Below, piece by piece: positions 57,968-64,000 of a DNA stretch of 64,000 bases. Each line of letters begins with the position of its first letter. The stretch's first letter is position 1. The notes below the pieces were generated by a model. That model was not told where the DNA came from, ran no database searches, and saw nothing but the letters and a program-made list of their open reading frames with translations. The translations under genes and the position numbers were made by a program. The DNA comes from Myxococcales bacterium (lineage in GTDB: Bacteria > Myxococcota_A > Bradymonadia > UBA7976 > UBA1532). The stretch covers positions 102,224-166,223 of the forward strand of contig JACKDN010000020.1 of the NCBI GenBank assembly GCA_020633465.1, read 5' to 3'.

Positions 57968-59512
57968 CTATGCCCGAATCAACACCACCGCCCGCCCGCC
58001 CGGCGTCTGCGCCGCCTCCACGACCGTGCGGTCGGCCAACGGCGGCGCGTCCGGCCGGCGATCGAAGATGACCAGCCAGCCGCGGTCGGCCCCCAGCCCC
58101 CCGAGGTAGCGGTCGAGCTGCCGAAGCCCGTCGTCGCGCGGATCCGGGCGCCCCGGCTTCCACACCTTCAGCTCGATGGGCAGCACAGTGTCACGGTGGC
58201 GCAGGCACAGGTCGAGGCGACCCGAGCCGATGGAATACTCGCGCTCGATCGAGCCACCCCCGTTCGCCACGCGGTGCAGGAAGGCCATCGTCACCAGGTG
58301 CGGGGCGATCTCGTGATAAGGCGCCGTCTTCATCAGCGGCTCGCCGTGGCGGCGCCAGAAGTCGACGAAGGCATCGAGCAGCGCGCCCTCGTCCAGCGCG
58401 CCCTTCGTCGTCAGCCAGACCGGGTCGAAGGTGGGCATCGACAGCGTCGCGGCGTCGGCCAGGGCGCGCGGGATGACCTCGGCGTACAGCGGGTTCGCGA
58501 TGGCCAGGGAGCCGTGCGCGTCGCGCCGCGCCAGACCCAACTCGATGACGTAGCGGACGTCGTCGTCCGAGGCCTCGTCGATGACCCCGCCGGCCATGAT
58601 CGGCTCGATCACCTTCCGGACGCGGGGCTCGCGCAGCCGCTCGACCAGGCTGTCCAAGTGGGTGTCGCGGCGCCGGATCAGTCGCTCGCGCGCAGCGTCG
58701 ACCACCGATGCGTCCACGGGCGCCCCGTCCGGGACCAGCACCTCGACCGCCTCTCGCGCCAGCGCGTTGACCAGCCAGGGCTGGCCTCGGGTCAGCGTCC
58801 AGGCGCGCTCGATGGCGCCCTCGGTGAAGCACTGCCCCGTGTCGGCGGTGTGCTGCTGGTAGAGCTCGCCGATCTCGTCCCGATCGAAGTCCCGCAGCAA
58901 GAGGGATCCCGACGTCACGTTGAAAGGCGAGCCCGCGCCCCGCCGGCCCTGACCGCCCGACGCGACCAGATACTCCCGTACGTCCCGCATGCCGACCAGG
59001 CCGAGCGAAGCCGGAAAGGCGTTCGGGCGAAAGCTGAATCCGTCGCGCAGCTGGCTCAGCAGCGAGCCGAGCACCGGCGGCGCGAGCGCGTCGATCTCGT
59101 CGACGAAAAGCACCAAGGGTCGATCGGCCGCTCGCGCCCAGGTCAACAGCGCCCGCCCCACCCGACCGCCCGGCGACGCGGCCGGCCACGGCGGCGGCAG
59201 CAGGGCGGCGGGCAGCGACGCGAGCGCGGCGTCGGCCCAGGCCTCGAGCACCACCGGCTCGGCCTCCTCGATGCTCTCGAACCCACGGGCGCGCTCGACG
59301 GACACGCGCAGCGCACACACCGCGCCCTCGGCGGTGAGCTGCCGAGCGAGCGCCTCGATGGCCGTGGTCTTGCCCGTCTGTCGGGGCGCGTGCAGGACGA
59401 AGTACTGCTGTCCGTCGACGAACGACCGCACCGTGGGCAGGCGCCGCAGCGGGGGCAGCATGTAGTGCAGGTCGGGTCGGCAGGGGCCGCCGAGGTTGAA
59501 GCGTCGCGCCAT
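57968..59512 (-). CDS. AAA-like ATPase with C-terminal PD-(D/E)XK-type domain
   Basis: 514 residues. ATPase part: Walker A HAPRQTGKTTAIEA, Walker B PLVLFVDEIDAL, sensor LGLVGMRDVREYLV, followed by a winged-helix-like stretch with GQPWLVNALAREAVE. The C-terminus (about 440-510) has a nuclease-like core: SGRLDLCLR, then VLPIELKVW giving D-x-n-E-x-K. This layout is known from the AAA-ATPase-like/DUF1703 proteins, frequent in many genomes as multi-copy families of unknown role, possibly selfish or defensive. The promoter ends 6 nt before the ATG, predicting a leaderless mRNA. Confidence 0.9.
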   Translation of the reverse strand: MARRFNLGGPCRPDLHYMLPPLRRLPTVRSFVDGQQYFVLHAPRQTGKTTAIEALARQLTAEGAVCALRVSVERARGFESIEEAEPVVLEAWADAALASLPAALLPPPWPAASPGGRVGRALLTWARAADRPLVLFVDEIDALAPPVLGSLLSQLRDGFSFRPNAFPASLGLVGMRDVREYLVASGGQGRRGAGSPFNVTSGSLLLRDFDRDEIGELYQQHTADTGQCFTEGAIERAWTLTRGQPWLVNALAREAVEVLVPDGAPVDASVVDAARERLIRRRDTHLDSLVERLREPRVRKVIEPIMAGGVIDEASDDDVRYVIELGLARRDAHGSLAIANPLYAEVIPRALADAATLSMPTFDPVWLTTKGALDEGALLDAFVDFWRRHGEPLMKTAPYHEIAPHLVTMAFLHRVANGGGSIEREYSIGSGRLDLCLRHRDTVLPIELKVWKPGRPDPRDDGLRQLDRYLGGLGADRGWLVIFDRRPDAPPLADRTVVEAAQTPGGRAVVLIRA

Positions 59513-59518
59513 CCCGGC

Positions 59519-59547
59519 AAGCTACCCGCGGGCCCGCGGGCGGTCAA
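59519..59547 (-). promoter_or_regulatory. Promoter of the AAA/PD-(D/E)XK gene with palindromic spacer
   Basis: Minus strand TTGACC (59547-59542), 17-nt spacer, TAGCTT (59524-59519), then 6 nt to ATG. The spacer contains the perfect 16-bp palindrome CCCGCGGGCCCGCGGG (59525-59540), a likely repressor or autoregulator site. Confidence 0.6.
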
Positions 59548-59576
59548 CGGGCGGACCGATGCGGCGTCGCGTCGGT

Positions 59577-60731
59577 CTACCGCGCGAAACACCCCGCGGG
59601 CAGCGCGGCGCAGCGGCCGCCTTCGCAGACCCCCGCCAGACAGTCGCGGCCTTCGGCGCAGGCTTCGCCGGGCTTGCCGGGCGCGGCGCAGACGCCGGCG
59701 GCGCAACGGTTGGCGGCGCAGGGGTTCTCGGCGTCGCAAGCGTCGCCGACGGGGTGGGCTTCGACGCAGACGCCGCCGACGCAGGCGGCCGCGTAGGGGC
59801 AGCTCGCGCCGGCGCCGCAGGCGTCGCCCAGGCCGGGGCGCGTGCGCGGGGCGCAGGTGCCGTCGACGCAGGCGATGCCGACGACGCAGCCGGCCTGACC
59901 ACATGGCTCGCCGGGCACGGCGCGCGCGACGCAGGCGCCGTCGACGCAGGTGGCCTCGGGGCCGCAGCGCAGGTCGTCGTCGCAGGCCTCGCCGACGGCC
60001 GCCGCCGGCTCGCACGTCCCGCAGAAGTCGAGGCCCAGGCGGCAGGCGCTGCCCGGCTGGCAGACGAAGCTGTCGATGCCGGGCCCGCACACCGCGCCGA
60101 CCGGCGAGTCGCCGACCCAGATGCGGCCGCAGGGGCCGTCGAGGTCGAACACCTGCGCTTCGCAGCGGACGATGTCGAGGTGCGCGGCGCACTCGGCCAG
60201 CGCCTCGGGCGCGTAGCGCAGGCGGCCGACGTCGACCAGCGACGCGTAGAGCGGCTCGTACAGCGCCTCGCAGTTGTCGGCGAAGCGGGCGCGGCAGTCG
60301 TCCATGTCCTCAGCCGCCATGCGGCCGCAGCGCAGGTAGAACGGGCAGAAGACCTCGACGGCCGACTCGCAATAGGTGCGGGGGTCGGCCGCGGGCGGCG
60401 CGGCATCCGCGGGCGGCGTCGCGTCGAGGAGCGGCGCAGCATCGAGCATCGGCGCCGCGTCGAGGATCGGCGCCGCGTCTCGGCGCGGGCCCCCGTCGCG
60501 CGCGACCCGGGCGTCGAGCATGGGCGACGCCGCGGCGTCTTCGGCCGCGGCGTCACCAGCGACCGCGTCCCGCGCGACCCCTGCGTCGGCCGGCGTGAAC
60601 GGCGCGCCGTCCGCGGGGACCGCCGCGTCCACGCCTCGACCCACCCGAGCGTCACCGACCCGGACGCCGCCCTCGTCCCCGTCGTCACACCCCACGAAGG
60701 CGCACAGCGCCACGATGATCAGGCTTCGCAT
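59577..60731 (-). CDS. Cys-rich lipoprotein with Asp/Ala-rich linker
   Basis: 384 residues: lipoprotein signal (MRSLIIVALCAFVGCDDG), long Asp/Ala/Pro-rich linker (about 20-115), a helical Cys domain (YCESAVEVFCPFYLRCG), then five or so repeated Dickkopf/EB-like Cys units (GEACDDDLRCGPEATCVDGAC, GDACGAGASCPYAAAC, GEACAEGRDCLAGVC). These occur on the surface of Myxococcota and probably bind partners or cations. No enzyme motif. Confidence 0.8.
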   Translation of the reverse strand: MRSLIIVALCAFVGCDDGDEGGVRVGDARVGRGVDAAVPADGAPFTPADAGVARDAVAGDAAAEDAAASPMLDARVARDGGPRRDAAPILDAAPMLDAAPLLDATPPADAAPPAADPRTYCESAVEVFCPFYLRCGRMAAEDMDDCRARFADNCEALYEPLYASLVDVGRLRYAPEALAECAAHLDIVRCEAQVFDLDGPCGRIWVGDSPVGAVCGPGIDSFVCQPGSACRLGLDFCGTCEPAAAVGEACDDDLRCGPEATCVDGACVARAVPGEPCGQAGCVVGIACVDGTCAPRTRPGLGDACGAGASCPYAAACVGGVCVEAHPVGDACDAENPCAANRCAAGVCAAPGKPGEACAEGRDCLAGVCEGGRCAALPAGCFAR

Positions 60732-60739
60732 GGCGCGGC

Positions 60740-60768
60740 AGCATGGTGACCCGAGCGCACCGGATCAA
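60740..60768 (-). promoter_or_regulatory. Putative promoter of the Cys-rich lipoprotein gene
   Basis: Minus strand TTGATC (60768-60763), 17-nt spacer, CATGCT (60745-60740), 8 nt before the ATG at 60731. The same TTGATC/CATGCT pair occurs at 61368-61397 before the next lipoprotein gene, on the other strand. Confidence 0.45.
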
Positions 60769-60904
60769 GCGCCGGGCACCGCGTGTGCTTCGAACCCGTT
60801 GGTCCTCGGCCTTCATCTCCGTCGCGGCGTTTGGACCTTCTGCTCAGTTGCCCGGCGCCCCGAGCTGGCAGAGCGGTTCCGTACTCGGCGCCGCGTACGG
60901 GGCG

Positions 60905-61065
60905 CGCCGGCCTGGACTCGACGAACCGGTGTTCCGCGGCGACCGAAGCTTTCAGGGGCCGCCCTTGTCCCGGCCCCGCACTTTGCGCGGCGTCTCCGTT
61001 GCCGTTGCCGTCGCCGTCGACGTCGCCGAGGAGCCTCACCCCGTTTGCGGCGGCCGGCCAGTCTG
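60905..61065 (-). repeat. Dispersed structured intergenic repeat, copy B (inverted)
   Basis: Reverse complement closely matches 36635-36806. The hairpin is GGGGCCG-GGACAAGGG-CGGCCCC on the minus strand (60955-60977): stem identical to copy A, loop different in three positions. The hexamer run is about 12 bp shorter than in copy A. Confidence 0.85.
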
Positions 61066-61226
61066 CCGGTCCTCGTTGCGCGGCCGACAGCCCGCTCGGA
61101 CACGGCCCACGTTTCCAGCACGGGCGCGCTGGTCCGCGCGCTGCGACCCCCCGGCAGTTCGATCGAACCGAAGCGAGCCCGGCGACGGCGACGGCGACGT
61201 CAACGGCGACGTCAACGGCCTGCGAC

Positions 61227-61282
61227 CGCTGTGATTCCGCGCAAGGTCACAGCAGCCGCAGCTCGGCCGCCTGATCACAGCG
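61227..61282. repeat. 9-bp inverted repeat CGCTGTGAT / ATCACAGCG
   Basis: Exact arms at 61227-61235 and 61274-61282, 38 bp apart, with an additional GTCACAGC between them. The right arm runs into CGAGAATCACGCCCAC, shared with the region beside repeat copy A. Confidence 0.5.
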
Positions 61283-61367
61283 AGAATCACGCCCACTGCT
61301 GACAGCTGACAGCCGGCCGGACCGGCCACCAACGGCGCGTGAGCAGACGCGCCGGGCACCCTGGGGA

Positions 61368-61397
61368 TTGATCCCGCGCGCCCCCCGCGGCCATGCT
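61368..61397 (+). promoter_or_regulatory. Putative promoter of the LDLa-like lipoprotein gene
   Basis: TTGATC (61368-61373), 18-nt spacer, CATGCT (61392-61397), about 30 bp before the ATG at 61430, which has GGGGAG as ribosome site. Confidence 0.4.
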
Positions 61398-61429
61398 GCC
61401 CGCACCGAACGACTGTGGGGAGACGTACG

Positions 61430-62276
61430 ATGACCCTTCTGAAGACGGCCGGGCTGAGCCTGGCGCTCGCGCTGGCGGTGGGCTGTACGAGTGACGGCGA
61501 CGGCGGCGGCGGCGGCGACGCCGGGCCCTCCGGCGCGGGTGGCAACGGCGGCATCAACGGCGCGGGCGGCGCGCCGGGCGCCGGCGACCCCGGCGCGGGC
61601 GGCGTCCCGGGCGCGGTGGTGTCCCGGCGCGGGTGGTGTTCGGCGCGGGCGGCTGGCGCGGGCGGTGTGCCTGGCGCGGGCGGTGTGCTGGCCGCCGCGG
61701 CGTGCCGGGCGCGCGGCGACGCGGCGACCCGGCGCGGGCGATCCCGCGCGGGCGGCGATCCCGCGCGGGCGGCGATCGCAGGTGGCGTCAGCAGGCGGCG
61801 CCGGGCGTCGATCCCGCCGCAGACGGCACCTCAGCGACGCCGACGCCGACCACCTCTGCACCTGGAGAACGCGTTGCCCGGCTTCTCGAGCCGCCAGCTG
61901 CGACGGCGGGAGTTCGAGCGTGCACGCGGCAGCGCGGAGTTCGCATCGAAGACCTGCGACTTCGCGGACTGCCAGGCCACCGTCGCCAGGCCGAGGCAGC
62001 CTGCGCTTCGGGCGATCCTGCTCGTTCGAGTGGCCAGCGATGCGATCCGCTGTTGCGCGTGCTTCCCGAGGAAGAGTTCATGTGCGCCAACGGCGAGAGC
62101 ATCCCGACTTCTGGCGCTGCGACGGTGAGGACGACTGCGGCGACGGCAGCGACGAGCCCGACGACTGCCCCGCGCCCTTCATGTGCCCCGGCGGCGACGA
62201 GATCCCCGCCAGCTGGGTGTGTGACGGCGAGGCGGACTGCGAGGGCGGCGAGGACGAGGCCAGCTGCGAGGGCTGA
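61430..62276 (+). pseudogene. Lipoprotein with Gly-rich and LDL-receptor-A-like repeats, several frame breaks
   Basis: Starts well: ribosome site, signal and lipobox (LLKTAGLSLALALAVGCTSD) and a Gly/Ala-rich repeat (GAGGAPGAGDPGAGGVPGA). From about 61620 the Gly-rich pattern jumps between frames several times. Further on EEEFMCANGESIP (one frame) continues after about 62103 as DFWRCDGEDDCGDGSDEPDD (another frame), then CPGGDEIPASWVCDGEADC to the stop at 62276; the break is at a three-C run where four would restore the frame. The C-terminus has two LDL-receptor class A-type modules (CDG..DC.DGSDE), calcium-binding in animals. Decay or sequencing error in a repetitive tract. Confidence 0.7.
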
Positions 62277-62286
62277 CCCACGCGGG

Positions 62287-63504
62287 TCAAAGCCCCTCGA
62301 GCCACCCCACCAAGGCGGCGCGCTCGGCGGCGGGCAGGTCCAACCCGAAGGGGTGACCCGCCGCCGCCCGCGCGGGGTCGAGCAGCTCCTCGACCCCGCC
62401 GCGTACCCCACCCGACGCGAGCAACAGCATCCGATCGGCCACCCCGCGCAGCGAAGGCACGCGCCAGCGTCCCGTGCCGCGCTCCGGGCTGCGCGCCACA
62501 GCGTCCGCGGTGCCCACGTCGTCGATCGGCACCGGCGCACCGGCCAGTCCCTCCCCCGCATGGCAGCGCGCGCAGGTGGCGTCGAACACCGCGCGCCCGG
62601 CGCCATCGACCGGCGGCGGCAGGTCGTCGCCCATCGACCACAGGTACGCAGCCAGCGCGAACGCGACCGCGCGGGGTGGCCGCCAGGCCTCGCCGGTGCT
62701 GGTGATCATCAGCGTCTCGATGCGTACGGCCAGCGGCAGCAGGCCGTTGCGCACGGTCGCGGCCCGGTGCAGGTGCGTCTGGAAGCGGATGGGCCGCAGG
62801 TCGGGGAAGGCCGTCGGGTTGTCGACGCCGTCGCCGGTGACGTCGACGCGGCCGGGTCCCCAGCGGCCGCGCGGGGTACGGGCCTGCGCGGCGAGGTCGT
62901 AGACGGCGCCCAGATCGAAGGCCATGTTGGGGCGGCCGGCGACGCCGTCGCTGTGGCAGGTGGCGCAGGTGAGCGCCGGCTCGACGCGACCGCCGGGCAC
63001 CTCGACCCACACCAGATGGCTCAGCCGACCGTCCGCGTCGGGGGTCAGTCCCACCGCGGCCGCGGCGTCCGCGTCGGCGAGGATCGACCGCAGCGCCGGC
63101 ACCACCTGCGTCGGGAAGTGAGTGAAGGCCCGCGCGCCCAGCATCTCGATGCCGGCGCGGTCGGTCGGCAGCGCGTCGCCCTCCAGGCCACCCCACCAGT
63201 CGTCGAAGCCATCGGTCGGCGCGGGCGCGCCGAGATCGCGCACCGTGACGGGCCGCACGCGCGGCCGCCACGCCGTCAGCGCGCCCCAGCCGTCCGGCGT
63301 GTAGCGCGCCAGCCGCAGCGCCGAGTAGCCGTTGGTGGGATCGACCAACGACGCCTCGAGCGCCGCGCGCCCGACCGCCGGCTCGGCGACGAAGGCGAGG
63401 CCGTCCTCGACGAGCGGATCGGGCGCGTCGGGCGCCGCCGCCTCTTCGCAGGCCAGCGCCGCCAGCGCCAGCAGCAGAAGCGAGGCGCGCCGCACGACGC
63501 TCAC
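62287..63504 (-). CDS. Di-heme c-type cytochrome lipoprotein
   Basis: 405 residues from GTG 63504: signal and lipobox (RRASLLLLALAALACEE), about 160 residues of unassigned domain, then two heme sites CATCH and CARCH, with possible axial Met (SMGDDL or NMAFDL) and the C-terminal ASGGVRGGVEELLDPA. Resembles periplasmic electron-transfer or peroxidase-type cytochromes; the second CxxCH region looks like cytochrome c. GTGA overlap with the upstream Cys-rich gene suggests joint expression. Converges with the LDLa-like gene (10-bp gap). Confidence 0.87.
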   Translation of the reverse strand: MSVVRRASLLLLALAALACEEAAAPDAPDPLVEDGLAFVAEPAVGRAALEASLVDPTNGYSALRLARYTPDGWGALTAWRPRVRPVTVRDLGAPAPTDGFDDWWGGLEGDALPTDRAGIEMLGARAFTHFPTQVVPALRSILADADAAAAVGLTPDADGRLSHLVWVEVPGGRVEPALTCATCHSDGVAGRPNMAFDLGAVYDLAAQARTPRGRWGPGRVDVTGDGVDNPTAFPDLRPIRFQTHLHRAATVRNGLLPLAVRIETLMITSTGEAWRPPRAVAFALAAYLWSMGDDLPPPVDGAGRAVFDATCARCHAGEGLAGAPVPIDDVGTADAVARSPERGTGRWRVPSLRGVADRMLLLASGGVRGGVEELLDPARAAAGHPFGLDLPAAERAALVGWLEGL

Positions 63505-64000
63505 CCGGCGCAGTGCGAGTCGCTGCACATCCACTTGCCGGCCGCCGGGTTGTAGGCGCAGTAGGCCGAGAAGCTGCCGCCGTCGCCGCAGTCGGTGTCG
63601 TCGACGCAGTCGTCTTCGGGCGTGTGGCAGTAATAGGCGACGACGCCGGTGTACTCACCGCAGTCGCCGAAGCTGGGCGAGCAATAGCCGCCCGGCCCGC
63701 AGTCGGCGTCGGTGCGGCAGTCGCCGCCGACGCACACGTTGAAGTCGCCGCGGAAGCCGCCCTCGCACTCGCACACGTTGTCGCAGTCGCTGTCGGCGAA
63801 GCAGCGATCGTAGCTGCAGTACCAGCCGTCGTGGCCGTTGCCGATGCACCGGCCGTTGTCGCCCTCGGTGCAGTCCTCGTGCGCGGTACAGCCGACGAAG
63901 TCGCCGCCTTGCTCGAGCGCCCAGTCGTCGATGAAGGGGCCGCTCGAATCGCGGAGGTCGTCGCACATCTCGGCCACCGGGCGGTGCTTCTCGGGCACGC
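63501..64000 (-). CDS. Cys-rich secreted-type protein (N-terminus outside window)
   Basis: At least 165 residues, reading from the right edge to the stop at 63501. At least four Cys units resembling the Dickkopf/EB pattern: GCTAHEDCTEGDNGRCIG, CSYDRCFADSDCDNVCECEG, CRTDADCGPGGYCSPS, CVDDTDCGDGGSFSAYC. A GTG at 63998 could be internal or the start; no signal peptide is visible, so the gene most likely begins beyond 64000. Likely extracellular and disulfide-bonded; coupled to the cytochrome gene. Confidence 0.75.
   Translation of the reverse strand, partial: VPEKHRPVAEMCDDLRDSSGPFIDDWALEQGGDFVGCTAHEDCTEGDNGRCIGNGHDGWYCSYDRCFADSDCDNVCECEGGFRGDFNVCVGGDCRTDADCGPGGYCSPSFGDCGEYTGVVAYYCHTPEDDCVDDTDCGDGGSFSAYCAYNPAAGKWMCSDSHCAG

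Larger units (their letters stand above)
60732..61429. other. About 700-bp non-coding divergent region
   Basis: No gene supported. Contains repeat copy B (60905-61065), a stretch of GACGGCGACGTCAAC-type repeats (61175-61220), a 9-bp inverted repeat (61227-61282), GGCCGG-A-CCGGCC (61313-61325) and promoters for the two flanking lipoprotein genes. Confidence 0.6.

Overview
The window is 64 kb of very GC-rich, densely packed bacterial DNA. Third codon positions are almost all G or C, GTG and TTG starts are common, and many neighbouring genes overlap by 4 bp (ATGA or GTGA). The cell is Gram-negative (LpxC for lipid A, PpiD-like chaperone, many lipoproteins) and rod-forming (MreBCD-PBP2). It has many eukaryote-like Ser/Thr kinase, PP2C and PEGA proteins, Cys-rich DUF4215-type lipoproteins and Asp/Ala-rich linkers. 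Together these suggest a Myxococcota-like (former deltaproteobacterial) genome. Nothing visible fixes the order or family, and I saw no rRNA, tRNA, CRISPR array or transposase.

Layout. 0-3.3 kb: mreB-mreC-mreD-mrdA cell-shape operon (minus), cut by the left edge, with a periplasmic peptidyl-prolyl isomerase diverging at 3.4 kb. 5.2-13.4 kb: minus-strand signalling genes, namely a zinc ribbon/pseudokinase/PP2C fusion with a vWA-like partner, then two histidine kinases, a response regulator, a lipoprotein and a helical regulator-like protein. 13.7-18.7 kb: a MerR-TPR protein with a small partner, then a Ser/Thr kinase-TPR gene whose C-terminal part is frame-disrupted. 19.2-23.4 kb: operon of an exported TldD-family protein, response regulator, PP2C phosphatase and PEGA protein. 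23.5-27.5 kb: pabB, a lipoprotein, lpxC, a formylglycine-enzyme-like lipoprotein and a TPR membrane protein. 27.5-30 kb: a HhH/DUF4215 lipoprotein behind a sigma-54-like promoter and palindromes. 30-32.3 kb: LigD-type phosphoesterase, MscS channel and an unknown protein. 32.3-33.2 kb: a non-coding stretch full of inverted repeats.

33.2-41.7 kb: a lipoprotein, an APC transporter, an atypical response regulator, and a two-gene operon of a calcineurin-like phosphoesterase and a 1173-residue CHAT protease/STAND ATPase/repeat protein. The second pair is the best candidate here for an undescribed immune-like or cell-death system. 41.9-50 kb: an alpha/beta hydrolase, then a minus-strand MoxR/DUF58/DUF4350/DUF4129/SpoIIM-like/RDD membrane locus. 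50.2-57.6 kb: an SDR diverging from a compact KASIII / AMP-ligase / ACP / KASIII set coupled to a GH31 lipoprotein, which looks like a small lipid or polyketide-type pathway. 57.6-64 kb: a YjbR protein, an AAA ATPase-PD-(D/E)XK protein, Cys-rich lipoproteins, a broken LDL-receptor-A-like lipoprotein gene and a c-type cytochrome.

Across the window, a structured intergenic repeat occurs in inverted orientation at 36.6 and 60.9 kb. Several genes have good -35/-10 boxes ending 6-8 nt before the start codon, which suggests leaderless transcripts. Three low-complexity or operon genes show single-base frame breaks, several at C runs, that could be assembly errors or real decay.
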